Assembly (NCBI RefSeq): GCF_001752395.1
Contig: NZ_MKEK01000001.1
Coordinates: forward strand, 1,487,259 to 1,551,258
DNA length: 64,000 nucleotides
From: Rheinheimera salexigens
GTDB taxonomy: Bacteria; Pseudomonadota; Gammaproteobacteria; Enterobacterales; Alteromonadaceae
Direction: 5' to 3'
The position numbers were made by a program, and so were the translations under genes. Shown here in pieces: positions 35,151 through 43,858 of this stretch. Numbering within the stretch: position 1 is the stretch's first letter; the number at the start of each line of letters is the position of its first letter. The notes beneath the pieces are model-generated. The model saw nothing but the letters and a program-made list of their open reading frames with translations, made no database searches and had not been told where the DNA came from.

Positions 35151-36242
35151 TTATATGCTCTCTTCTAATTTTAAGGTAAATATGTTTAACAGGGCTTGTT
35201 GCAGTGCCTGCATTTCTGTAGCACTACCAATAGAGACTCTTACCACTTGGGATAAGCCTAATTGGCTAGATTGGTTACGGACTAAAATACCTTGCTGCTG
35301 CAGGGCGATAACAAGGCTAGAGGCGTTTTGCACTTGCAGCAGCACAAAATTGGCATCACTAGGCCAAACCCTCTGAATACCGTCTAAATTTGCTGCAAAG
35401 CGTATAAATTCATCGCGTAGCTTATTTATAAGGGCGACATTTTGTTGCATCCGGTTAATGGCTTCAGGCTGAAGTGCTTGGCATGCAATTTGTGCCACTG
35501 GCTCTGCAAGTGGATAGGGGGCAATCATTTGTTTTAAGCCGTTAATAACGTCGGCTCGAGCCAGAGTAAAACCGCAACGTAATCCGGCTAAAGCAAAAGC
35601 TTTAGATAAAGTACGCAAGATCACCAAATTGGCATATTGGCCAATTAAACCCGCCACTGAGGTTTGGGCTATAAACTCAATATAAGCTTCATCAACCACT
35701 ACCAAAGCAGTGTTTTTATACTGCTCTAATACCGCAATAATTTGGCCTGTTGGAATAATATTCCCCGTCGGATTATTTGGACTGCAGATAAAAATTAATT
35801 TTGGTTTAGTATCAAATATGGCCGGTAAATCTAATTGAAAATCAGTCGTTAATGGCACTATGTTCGCTTTAACTTGCTGGCTTTGGGCGCTGATCGCGTA
35901 CATGCCATAAGTGGGAGGGCAAATAGTAATGCTGTCTTGTTGCGGCTCGCAAAAGCTGCGTATTAGTAATTCAATGCCCTCATCGGCACCTCGACTGACT
36001 AATACCTGGTTAGCATCAACACCCGCATAGTCCGCATAGACTTGAATAAGGGCAGCAGGTTGACAAGCAGGATAGCGATTAAAGTCACCGCTAAGTTGAT
36101 ACTCTGTTGCAAGGGCATTTTCATTAGCGTTAAGCCAAATGGCGCCACCACTCATGCTGCGGCGAGCTGAAGCGTAAGGGGTAATTTCTTTAACACTTTT
36201 GCGGGCTAAGTCACTGACTGTATCGTTAATTAAGTCGCTCAT
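35151..36242 (-). CDS. hisC: histidinol-phosphate aminotransferase HisC
   Basis: A 363-residue fold-type I PLP enzyme. SPNNPTGN and VVVDEAYIEF flank the cofactor, and the Schiff-base Lys is in TLSKAFALAGLRCGF. The start gives MSDLINDTVSDLARKSV. It lies 17 bp after hisD in the operon. Confidence 0.95.
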   Translation of the reverse strand: MSDLINDTVSDLARKSVKEITPYASARRSMSGGAIWLNANENALATEYQLSGDFNRYPACQPAALIQVYADYAGVDANQVLVSRGADEGIELLIRSFCEPQQDSITICPPTYGMYAISAQSQQVKANIVPLTTDFQLDLPAIFDTKPKLIFICSPNNPTGNIIPTGQIIAVLEQYKNTALVVVDEAYIEFIAQTSVAGLIGQYANLVILRTLSKAFALAGLRCGFTLARADVINGLKQMIAPYPLAEPVAQIACQALQPEAINRMQQNVALINKLRDEFIRFAANLDGIQRVWPSDANFVLLQVQNASSLVIALQQQGILVRNQSSQLGLSQVVRVSIGSATEMQALQQALLNIFTLKLEESI

Positions 36243-36259
36243 TATTGACTCCTCACACT

Positions 36260-37621
36260 CTATTCTTGGCTAAGCGCTAAAACGGCTAATCGTTTACTGA
36301 CAGCGGCAGCATGGGCATCTAATCCTTCAGCTTGGGCTAATGTCACAATGGCCGGGCCGATATTCCGCAGCCCAGTTTTAGTTAACTGTTGCACGGTATA
36401 ACGTCGGTAAAAGTCGACTAACGATAAGCTGGATAAGGTTTTGCTATAGCCGTAAGTCGGTAATACATGGTTAGTACCACTGGCATAATCACCGGCAGAC
36501 TCTGGTGTCCAAGCACCAACAAAAATACTGGCAGCACTGGTAAATTGCAGTGCTAATTGCTCTGCATTATTGGTTTGAATAATTAAATGCTCAGGTGCGT
36601 ACGCATTGGTTACCGCCACAGCTTGTTGTATATCTGCAGTTAAAATATAACGGCTATGTTGCAAAGCAGCTTTAGCGATAGCTTGTCGAGGTAAAGTACT
36701 AACCTGCAAAGCCACTTCAACTTGCACTTGTTGTATTAATTCAGCGCTGTCGCTGACTAATAATACTTGCGAGTCAACGCCGTGCTCTGCTTGAGATAAT
36801 AAATCAGCAGCAACAAAGCTAGCATTGGCTGCACTGTCAGCAACCACTAACACCTCAGAAGGGCCTGCTGGCATATCAATTTGGGCGCCAGACTGTTGTT
36901 GACTCACTTGCTGTTTTGCTTCGGTAACATAACGATTACCTGGGCCAAATATTTTATCTACTTTAGCTATAGTTGCTGTGCCATAGGCCAATGCAGCAAT
37001 AGCTTGGGCACCGCCAATAGTATAAATTTCAGTGATACCACATAAGAAAGCCGCATAAACAATCTCAGGCGTAATAGCGTCAGCCGCTGCTTTGCCTGGA
37101 GGGGTGACCATAACAACTCGTTCACAGCCAGCTAGTTGCGCCGGAACACCTAGCATTAATACCGTAGAAGGTAATGGTGCTGTGCCGGCTGGAATATATA
37201 AACCCACGGCATTAATAGCCCGATTTTTTAATTGGCAAACCACGCCAGGACTGGTTTCAACTTCAATGTCCTGCGGTAATTGCGCAGCATGAAAGCGCCG
37301 GATATTGCCGTAGGCTAAATCAATGGCGGCTTTTCTATCCGCAGATAAATCGTTTATCCGCTGTTGCTGCTGTTGTTTATTTAGCACTAAGGCATTATTA
37401 GATAAACCATCAAATTGTTGGCTGTACGCGACTAATGCGGTATCGCCTTGCTGTCTTACTGTTTCAATAATAGAGGCAACGGTTTGCTGAATATCACTAC
37501 TATCATCCAGTTTTGGCCTAGCTAATACCGCTGCTTGTTCGGTAGCAGATAACGTTGACCAATCGAAAACAGTCTTATCTGTCATATCCATCATATCCAT
37601 CATAACTGTCATATCAGTCAT
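36260..37621 (-). CDS. hisD: histidinol dehydrogenase HisD
   Basis: A 453-residue zinc enzyme that oxidises histidinol to histidine in two NAD-linked steps. Motifs include YIPAGTAPLPSTVLML, the cofactor segment VDKIFGPGNRYVTEAK, DMPAGPSEVLVVAD and SAGDYASGTNHVLPTYGYS. The ATG at 37621 is two bases after the hisG stop and has GGAG before it. The first 13 codons hold seven ATGs, partly from a 9-bp tandem repeat (ATGATGGAT), so the exact start is not certain; homology begins near residue 20. Confidence 0.95.
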   Translation of the reverse strand: MTDMTVMMDMMDMTDKTVFDWSTLSATEQAAVLARPKLDDSSDIQQTVASIIETVRQQGDTALVAYSQQFDGLSNNALVLNKQQQQQRINDLSADRKAAIDLAYGNIRRFHAAQLPQDIEVETSPGVVCQLKNRAINAVGLYIPAGTAPLPSTVLMLGVPAQLAGCERVVMVTPPGKAAADAITPEIVYAAFLCGITEIYTIGGAQAIAALAYGTATIAKVDKIFGPGNRYVTEAKQQVSQQQSGAQIDMPAGPSEVLVVADSAANASFVAADLLSQAEHGVDSQVLLVSDSAELIQQVQVEVALQVSTLPRQAIAKAALQHSRYILTADIQQAVAVTNAYAPEHLIIQTNNAEQLALQFTSAASIFVGAWTPESAGDYASGTNHVLPTYGYSKTLSSLSLVDFYRRYTVQQLTKTGLRNIGPAIVTLAQAEGLDAHAAAVSKRLAVLALSQE

Positions 37622-37623
37622 AG

Positions 37624-38532
37624 CTACTCCATCATCTTTTCAATGGGTAACACTAATATCGAGCTGGCGCCTAAGGCTTTTAATTGCTCCATGGTTTCCC
37701 AAAACAGGGTTTCACTACTGACAACATGTATCGCCACGACGTTATCGTTTCCGGCTAAGGGCAGAATAGTTGGATTTTCAGCACCCGGTAACAAATCGAT
37801 AATGGCATCCAATTGATTGCGAGGCGCGTGCAGCATGATGTATTTACTTTCGTGGGCACGCATGACACCGGAAATTCTTGGTATCAGTTTATTGATTAAA
37901 CTCAACTGGCGCGGCTCGGTTAAATTTTTGCGCTGAATTAATACCGCTTTACTGCGATAAATCACTTCAACTTCTTTTAAACCATTAGCTTCCAGCGTGG
38001 CACCGGTAGAGACTAAGTCACAAATTGCGTCGGCTAAACCGGCACGAGGCGCAACTTCAACCGAGCCTTTTAAATTAACAATGCGGGCATTAACACCTTG
38101 CTGTTTTAAATAGCGACCGAGTAAACGCGGGTAGGTCGTGGCAATGGTTTTACCCTCTAACGAGGCGACACCGCTATAGTTTTCTTCTTGCTGCACCGCA
38201 ATTGACAAGCGACAAGAGCCAAAATCTAAGCGGGCTAATATGGTGTAATCAAAACTATCGTCATCTAACTTGCGTTGCAGGGACTCTTCTTCCAAAACGT
38301 TTTCGCCAATGATGCCTAAATCACACACGCCATCCATTACTAAACCTGGAATATCGTCATCACGAACGCGCAAAATATCAATAGGCATATTTTCGACATG
38401 GGCAATTAAGCGTTGTTCACGTAAATTAATTTTTAAACCGCAGCTAGTTAATAAATCTTGAGATTCAATGGATAAACGGCCAGATTTCTGCATGGCAATA
38501 CGTAGTCTTTTCGGTTCTGCTGCTAAATTCAT
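37624..38532 (-). CDS. hisG: ATP phosphoribosyltransferase HisG (long form)
   Basis: A 302-residue HisG, the first and feedback-controlled enzyme of histidine synthesis. Two catalytic domains ([13 protein letters not shown]; later [18 protein letters not shown]) are followed by a C-terminal ACT-like regulatory domain of about 75 residues, so it needs no HisZ. It is the first structural gene after the leader, and its ATG is preceded by AGG and a run of nine A. Confidence 0.96.
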   Translation of the reverse strand: MNLAAEPKRLRIAMQKSGRLSIESQDLLTSCGLKINLREQRLIAHVENMPIDILRVRDDDIPGLVMDGVCDLGIIGENVLEEESLQRKLDDDSFDYTILARLDFGSCRLSIAVQQEENYSGVASLEGKTIATTYPRLLGRYLKQQGVNARIVNLKGSVEVAPRAGLADAICDLVSTGATLEANGLKEVEVIYRSKAVLIQRKNLTEPRQLSLINKLIPRISGVMRAHESKYIMLHAPRNQLDAIIDLLPGAENPTILPLAGNDNVVAIHVVSSETLFWETMEQLKALGASSILVLPIEKMME

Positions 38533-38560
38533 TTTTTTTTCCTAATACATTAACTTAAAT

Positions 38561-38592
38561 AAAAAACCCCGAGTCTGAGCTCGGGGTTTATA
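38561..38592 (-). terminator. his operon attenuator terminator
   Basis: AAACCCCGAG (38564-38573) and CTCGGGGTTT (38580-38589) form a 10-bp stem with a 6-base loop, followed on the minus strand by six T. It lies between the His-rich leader peptide and hisG. The stretch between holds GGAG and CTCC segments (about 38600-38632) that could form the alternative, antiterminating stem. Confidence 0.92.
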
Positions 38593-38643
38593 TTCACTGT
38601 ACCACCGGAGCGCCAAACAATAGCCCTCCGAGATATCGGCTGG

Positions 38644-38682
38644 CTAGTCGCTATGATGATGATGGTGGTATACAGTTTTCAT
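38644..38682 (-). CDS. hisL: his operon leader peptide HisL
   Basis: A 12-codon ORF, MKTVYHHHHHSD, with five consecutive His codons. It lies about 55 bases before the attenuator hairpin and 110 before hisG. When charged tRNA-His is scarce the ribosome stalls on the His run, which favours the antiterminator. The layout matches the classic enterobacterial his leader, with five instead of seven His codons. It is too short for usual ORF callers. Confidence 0.93.
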   Translation of the reverse strand: MKTVYHHHHHSD

Positions 38683-39026
38683 AATACTCAATATCGCTAA
38701 GTTCGTTCTATACAACTTAAAATGTTTTTAATACCAACACAAGTATTATTTTTAATTATCTGAAAACGCTAATGTAGTTAACTGATTGATTTTATAGGTT
38801 TTTGCTTTTGGCGGGGTTCAGTCGATATAAAAAATCAAGCTGTTGTTTTTATTTTAGTCTTAATTAATGCTTGTTAATTGCTCAAGTTGTATAGTCATTG
38901 TTGATCTTGCTATTGTGCGCGTTATGGTTCTTTCTGGTAAACTGCGGTGGAATTTAATGCTGAGTGACGCTAATCATTACTCTATACATTAGTCTAAACG
39001 TTACGCTATAAAAATGAGGAGCAACA
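38683..39026. promoter_or_regulatory. divergent intergenic region: his promoter and M24 peptidase upstream region
   Basis: This 344-bp gap lies between hisL (minus) and the M24 peptidase gene (plus). On the minus strand TTGGTA (38732-38737) and TGTATA (38709-38714) are spaced 17 bp and would place transcription just before hisL, but the hexamers are only fair matches. For the plus strand I see no convincing promoter. Nothing else is recognisable. Confidence 0.35.
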
Positions 39027-40259
39027 ATGTCAGTAAAAAATGCCGGTATTGGTGGGGTTTCAAAACAGCAAGCGTTAGCTGGCTTAACCGATATGACCGC
39101 AGGTGAAGCAACTATTGAAGTAGCAGAATATCAACTACGTATTGCTCGTGCTTGCGAATTAATGCAGCAACATAACGTTGATGCGGTATTACTTAATGCG
39201 GGCACTAATTTAAGTTATTTTACTGGTTTAAACTGGTATGCCAGTGAGCGATTAGTGTGTGCGTTATTACTGGCTAATGGCGAGATATTATATGTGCTGC
39301 CTGCATTTGAAATTGGCACTATTAAACCAATGGTTAAAATGGCAGGGTCATTACATGGCTGGCAAGAGCATGAAAACCCATATCAGCTGTGCGTGCAATT
39401 AATCCAGCAACAGTTAAGTAAAACCACGTTAAAAGTCGCTATTGATGAAGGCGCAGCCTTTTTTATAGCCGATGGCATTAAATTAGCTTTAGCCAACAAC
39501 GGTGATATTGTTAATGCCCAGCCGATTACTGCCGGTTGTCGGATGCACAAAAGTGATACCGAAATAGCCATTATGCAACGCGCAATGGATATGACCTTAG
39601 CCGTACATCAAGCCACCGCTAGCATTTTATATCCTGGCATTACTACGGCTGAAGTCACCGAGTTTATTGACCAAGCCCATCGTAAAGTGGGCGCTAAACA
39701 AGGTTCGTATTTTTGTATTGTGCTCTTTGGCACCGATACGGCTTTTCCGCATGGTGTTGATAAACCAAAAGCATTAGAAAACAATGAAATGGTGCTAATT
39801 GATACCGGCTGCAAATTAAATGGTTACTTGTCTGATATAACCCGTAGTTACATTTTTGGCGAAGCAACTCAGAAGCAGCGTGATGCTTGGCAGCATGAAA
39901 AATCAGCGCAAATTGCCGCTTTTAATGCAGCTAAGATAGGGGTTGCTTGTCAAGAAGTGGATAGGGCAGCAAGAGGCTATTTAGAGCAACAAGGCTATGG
40001 TCCGGGTTATCAATTACCAGGCTTACCACATCGTACCGGGCATGGTATTGGTATGGATATCCATGAATGGCCTTATCTGGTTGAAGGCAATACCTTACCG
40101 TTAGCGACAGGCATGTGTTTTAGTAATGAGCCAATGTTAGTGTTGCCCGGCGAGTTTGGTATTCGGTTAGAAGATCACTTCTATATGACTGACTCTGGAC
40201 CACGTTGGTTTACTGAGCCGAGTCACGCCATAGATGCGCCTTTTGCCAATCTTGATTAA
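39027..40259 (+). CDS. M24 family metallopeptidase (Xaa-Pro peptidase type)
   Basis: A 410-residue pita-bread-fold peptidase. The N-terminal creatinase-like domain (to about residue 170) is followed by the catalytic domain with metal ligands in VLIDTGCKLNGYLSDITR, HRTGHGIGMDIHEWP, SNEPMLVLPGEFGIRLEDHF. It probably cleaves X-Pro or similar dipeptides; it lacks a signal peptide, so it is cytoplasmic. GGAG precedes the ATG. Exact substrate unknown. Confidence 0.9.
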   Translation: MSVKNAGIGGVSKQQALAGLTDMTAGEATIEVAEYQLRIARACELMQQHNVDAVLLNAGTNLSYFTGLNWYASERLVCALLLANGEILYVLPAFEIGTIKPMVKMAGSLHGWQEHENPYQLCVQLIQQQLSKTTLKVAIDEGAAFFIADGIKLALANNGDIVNAQPITAGCRMHKSDTEIAIMQRAMDMTLAVHQATASILYPGITTAEVTEFIDQAHRKVGAKQGSYFCIVLFGTDTAFPHGVDKPKALENNEMVLIDTGCKLNGYLSDITRSYIFGEATQKQRDAWQHEKSAQIAAFNAAKIGVACQEVDRAARGYLEQQGYGPGYQLPGLPHRTGHGIGMDIHEWPYLVEGNTLPLATGMCFSNEPMLVLPGEFGIRLEDHFYMTDSGPRWFTEPSHAIDAPFANLD

Positions 40260-40337
40260 GTTAGATCAAGTAAGACTGATTAAGCAAGATTAATAGCGGT
40301 TTGCAGGTACAGACTGGCATAAAGTAACTGAATTTTG

Positions 40338-40369
40338 GCTTAAACTTAACTATTAGCTTAAGTTTAAGC
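40338..40369. repeat. 12-bp inverted repeat before the 83-aa gene
   Basis: GCTTAAACTTAA (40338-40349) and TTAAGTTTAAGC (40358-40369) are perfect complements with an 8-base gap. It lies 48 bp before the start at 40418 and has no U-run after it. It may be an operator or an mRNA hairpin rather than a terminator of the peptidase gene. Confidence 0.6.
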
Positions 40370-40417
40370 TGGGCTAGCCGATACAGGTTTAGCTAATAAA
40401 AGTTTAGGGAGCCATTT

Positions 40418-40669
40418 ATGGACGCTTTTATGCCATTTGTACAACGTGTACCAGGTGGTCCAGTTGAGCAAGATGCTAAGCTGGTGGTACCGGTTTTTAA
40501 AGAGGCCAAACTTAGCCCATTAAAAGCCAATGAACATAAATATCTGATCCTGCGCCGACAGCGCTTTGGCAAGAAGTCGGCAGTCGAAGGTGTGCCAGAA
40601 GCACCTTACACCACGCCAGAAGAAGAGCAACGGGTAGGCGATGATGGCCGGTTAGATATTTTTGTCTGA
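40418..40669 (+). CDS. hypothetical protein, 83 aa
   Basis: I do not recognise this protein. It is small, basic in the middle (LILRRQRFGKKS) and acidic at the end (TTPEEEQRVGDDGRLDIFV), with no signal or membrane segment and no cysteine. A strong ribosome site (GGGAG, 8 bases before the ATG) and codon use like its neighbours argue that it is real. A perfect 12-bp inverted repeat lies upstream. Confidence 0.7.
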   Translation: MDAFMPFVQRVPGGPVEQDAKLVVPVFKEAKLSPLKANEHKYLILRRQRFGKKSAVEGVPEAPYTTPEEEQRVGDDGRLDIFV

Positions 40670-40762
40670 TTTTTGTTAGCAAAACAGGCATAATAGCCGT
40701 TTTATTGGCTAAGATGGTATTTGCTGTGCCGCACTATTTCTCTTTATTCCTACTCGTTATCT

Positions 40763-42694
40763 ATGCATAACCAAGTCAGCGCTGCGTTTTCCGCAACAGG
40801 CGCGTTAGCTAAGCATATTGACGGCTTTAATGCCCGTGATGCCCAGTTAGATATGGCTAAAGCCGTTACCGATATCATTGAGCAATCAGGTGCCTTAGTC
40901 GTCGAAGCGGGCACGGGTACCGGTAAAACTTACGCTTACTTAGTACCGGCTTTGCTTAGTGGCAAAAAAGTGGTGTTATCTACGGGCACTAAAAATCTGC
41001 AAGAGCAATTATATTACCGAGACTTACCTACTGTTGTGAAGGCGTTAGCTAGCCCGTTACAATTGGCGCTGTTAAAAGGCCGCAGTAACTATTTGTGCTT
41101 ATTCCGCTTAGAGCAGCATTATAATCACGTACCAATGCAAGACGATAAGCTGATCCAAGATTTAAGCTTAATTAAAAAATGGTCAGCTGAAACCCATACC
41201 GGTGATATCGGTGAGCTTGGTTATATAGCTGAAGACTCTAAAGCTTTGCCTTATGTTACTAGCACTACAGACAACTGTTTAGGTAAAGAATGCCCCGTCT
41301 ATGAAGATTGTCATTTATTAAAAGCGCGTAAAAAAGCCCAAGCTTCTGATTTAGTGGTGGTTAATCATCACCTGTTTTTTGCTGATTTAGCCCTTAAAGA
41401 TACCGGTTTTGGCGAGTTATTACCGGATATGGATGTGGTTATTTTTGATGAAGCCCATCAGCTACCCGATATTGCCAGTGACTATTTTGGTGAGCATGTT
41501 TCTAGCCGGTTATTATTAGATTTATGCCGAGATATCGACTTGGCTTGCAAAACCGAACTACGCGATCATCCTCAGTTAGCTAAAGTGGCCGAAAAGCTGG
41601 CTTTATTAGTTAAAGATTGGCGCTTACAATTCTCTGGCGACTCAACTAAAGGAAATTGGCGCGAAGCTTATCAACAACTGCCGATGCAAACTGCCTTAAA
41701 TCGGGTTAGTGAAAGTATTGATATGCTGTACTTAGTGCTTAAATCCAGTTTAGGCCGCAGTGAACAAATAGATAATGTGTTTGAGCGCTTAGTGCAAATT
41801 AAGTTACGCTTAGCCAAGCTGGTGGATATGCAGCAGGAAGGGGTCAGTTTGTGGTATGAAACTACCCGCTTGCACGTCAGTTTGCATCTAACACCACTTA
41901 GCATTGCCGACAAATTTAGCGCTATTGTGGCAGCCGACGAGCGTAGTTGGGTTTTTACCTCTGCTACGTTGTCGGTTAATAATGGTTTTAGCCATTACAC
42001 CGAGCAAATGGGCTTACAGCAAGCGAAAACTTTGTTACTTGAAAGCCCGTTTAATTATGCCGAGCAAGCCTTATTATGTGTGCCGCGTTTTATGCCCGAG
42101 CCGCATCAGCCATTGATGGCAAAAACATTAATTGATATTGCCTGTCAATTAATTGAAGCCAATAATGGTCGCTGTTTTTTCTTATTTACCAGCCATCGTA
42201 TGTTACAAATGGTGGCAAAACAGCTACCAGATTTAATTCGCCAGCCAGTATTAGTGCAAGGTAGTAGTGGTAAGCGGTTATTGTTAGACCAATTTGTGAA
42301 ATTAGAAAACGCGGTGTTACTGGGTACCAGCAGCTTTTGGGAAGGGGTTGATGTTCGCGGTGATACTTTAAGCTGCGTTATTATTGATAAGCTACCTTTT
42401 GCCTCACCTGACGAGCCGCTACTGCAAGCTAGAAGTGAAAACTGTGTGCGCAGAGGCCAAGATCCATTTTTTGAAGTGCAATTACCGCAAGCTGTTATTA
42501 CCCTTAAACAAGGCGTGGGCCGTTTAATTCGTGATGTTACCGATCGCGGCGTTATGGTGATATGTGATAATCGCTTAGTGACCAAGCCTTATGGTGAAAT
42601 ATTTTTAACCAGTTTGCCACCGATGCGGCGAACCCGTTCGCTGGACGATGCCGTCACCTTTTTAAAACAGATAAAACAGGAAACCGATACTTGA
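40763..42694 (+). CDS. yoaA: ATP-dependent DNA helicase YoaA (DinG family)
   Basis: A 643-residue superfamily 2 iron-sulfur helicase. It has a Q-motif region, Walker A (EAGTGTGKTYAY), four cysteines for the cluster within about residues 110-185 (CLFRLEQHY, CLGKECPVYEDC), DEAH (VIFDEAHQLPD) and the C-terminal motif QGVGRLIRD. YoaA works with a DNA polymerase III subunit in damage tolerance in E. coli. I start at the ATG at 40763; the frame is open to a TTG at 40721. Next gene is tsaB. Confidence 0.92.
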   Translation: MHNQVSAAFSATGALAKHIDGFNARDAQLDMAKAVTDIIEQSGALVVEAGTGTGKTYAYLVPALLSGKKVVLSTGTKNLQEQLYYRDLPTVVKALASPLQLALLKGRSNYLCLFRLEQHYNHVPMQDDKLIQDLSLIKKWSAETHTGDIGELGYIAEDSKALPYVTSTTDNCLGKECPVYEDCHLLKARKKAQASDLVVVNHHLFFADLALKDTGFGELLPDMDVVIFDEAHQLPDIASDYFGEHVSSRLLLDLCRDIDLACKTELRDHPQLAKVAEKLALLVKDWRLQFSGDSTKGNWREAYQQLPMQTALNRVSESIDMLYLVLKSSLGRSEQIDNVFERLVQIKLRLAKLVDMQQEGVSLWYETTRLHVSLHLTPLSIADKFSAIVAADERSWVFTSATLSVNNGFSHYTEQMGLQQAKTLLLESPFNYAEQALLCVPRFMPEPHQPLMAKTLIDIACQLIEANNGRCFFLFTSHRMLQMVAKQLPDLIRQPVLVQGSSGKRLLLDQFVKLENAVLLGTSSFWEGVDVRGDTLSCVIIDKLPFASPDEPLLQARSENCVRRGQDPFFEVQLPQAVITLKQGVGRLIRDVTDRGVMVICDNRLVTKPYGEIFLTSLPPMRRTRSLDDAVTFLKQIKQETDT

Positions 42695-42726
42695 AAAATC
42701 AAGGATACGTGCAAAAACAGGGCGAA

Positions 42727-43416
42727 GTGAAGCTACTGGCTTTAGATACCTCAACCGAAGCCTGTTCGGTTGCACTTTATATTAATAATGAAAGACTAAT
42801 TTTGGACGAAGTGTGTCCACAGCAGCATAGTAAGCGGATCTTGCCGATGATCCAGCAATTACTTAGCCAAGCCGAACTTAGCTTACAACAACTAGACGGC
42901 ATAGTATTTGGTCGTGGCCCTGGTAGCTTTACCGGCGTTAGAATTGGCGCAGGTGTTTGCCAAGGTTTAGGCTTTGGTGCCGATTTGCCTGTATATGGTG
43001 TCTCAACGTTAGCTGCCATGGCGCAAGCGGCTTATCGTTTACATGGTGCAACGCAGGTGGTGTCGGCGATAGATGCACGCATGGCTGAAGTGTATATTGC
43101 GGCTTATAAATTAGAGATTAGTAGTAACATTATGCAAGCGATAACGGTAGAACGGGCGGTAAAACCTGACGTGCTAACTGAATTAGGTTTGCAAGGTAAT
43201 GTTGCTGCAGTGGGTACGGGCTGGCAAACCTATTATGATCAGTTACAGCTAAAACAAGCTGCCACTTACTATACTGATATTTTATATCCTTCTGCCCAAG
43301 ATATGCTAACCCTAGCACTGCCGGCTTTTGCCGCGGGTGACTTTATTGCTGCTGAATTAGCCGAACCGATTTATGTGCGTGATGAGGTAACCTGGCAAAA
43401 GCTACCAGGGCGTTAA
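42727..43416 (+). CDS. tsaB: tRNA t6A biosynthesis protein TsaB
   Basis: A 229-residue partner of TsaD in making the t6A base at position 37 of tRNAs reading ANN codons. The ASKHA-fold signatures LLALDTSTEACSVAL and GRGPGSFTGVRIGAGVCQGL are intact. The frame is open back to a TTG at 42691 overlapping the yoaA stop, but the GTG at 42727 gives the same N-terminal length as E. coli TsaB and has AGGG before it; a GTG at 42709 is a third choice. Probably coupled to yoaA. Confidence 0.94.
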   Translation: MKLLALDTSTEACSVALYINNERLILDEVCPQQHSKRILPMIQQLLSQAELSLQQLDGIVFGRGPGSFTGVRIGAGVCQGLGFGADLPVYGVSTLAAMAQAAYRLHGATQVVSAIDARMAEVYIAAYKLEISSNIMQAITVERAVKPDVLTELGLQGNVAAVGTGWQTYYDQLQLKQAATYYTDILYPSAQDMLTLALPAFAAGDFIAAELAEPIYVRDEVTWQKLPGR

Positions 43417-43482
43417 AAAATAGTACTTGGTTAAATTTTAGCACTGGTTATAATTACCCCATGTTTAAAGTAGAGTGTAGCT

Positions 43483-43791
43483 ATGACGTTAACAGTTAAG
43501 CAAAGTTTAAACGCTCCTGCTCATGTTGCTACGGTGTACAATAGTACCGAAGCGCGGCGGCCTTCTGCTGAGCCAAAAACAGCGGCTATAACCCCGCAAG
43601 GTAGTGGCATACGCAGTAATGCTAGAGTTTTATCTGCTTTAGATGCTGAACAACACAAGCCTAGCTTTCGCAGTAATGGTAATGGCAATGATGCTCATGC
43701 CGAACGTGCGGTCGCCGCTTATCAAAGTTTACAACATCAACAACGGCGCAATGAAATCCAATCTATGCTGGGTGTCGATCTTTACGCCTAG
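43483..43791 (+). CDS. hypothetical protein, 102 aa
   Basis: A small protein I cannot name. The first 70 residues look disordered (rich in Ala, Ser, Pro, Asn), and the C-terminal part AERAVAAYQSLQHQQRRNEI is helical and ends in SMLGVDLYA. I have an impression of similar small proteins in related marine genera, unverified. It has no signal peptide. It follows tsaB and is followed by the hairpin before the SDR gene. Confidence 0.65.
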   Translation: MTLTVKQSLNAPAHVATVYNSTEARRPSAEPKTAAITPQGSGIRSNARVLSALDAEQHKPSFRSNGNGNDAHAERAVAAYQSLQHQQRRNEIQSMLGVDLYA

Positions 43792-43820
43792 TAACTAAAC
43801 CAACTCCACTACTAAAGCGT

Positions 43821-43852
43821 AACCTTATATATCACGGCTAATATATAAGGTT
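43821..43852 (+). promoter_or_regulatory. 12-bp hairpin covering the SDR ribosome binding site
   Basis: AACCTTATATAT (43821-43832) and ATATATAAGGTT (43841-43852) are perfect complements with an 8-base loop. The AAGG at 43847-43850 is the only Shine-Dalgarno candidate for the ATG at 43859, so in mRNA it would be base-paired. There is no U-run, so it is not a usual terminator. Confidence 0.65.
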
Positions 43853-43858
43853 AAAATT

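Noticed and set aside
40260..40337. Terminator after the M24 peptidase gene
   Set aside because: No GC-rich hairpin with a T-run; the inverted repeat at 40338-40369 lacks a U-tail.
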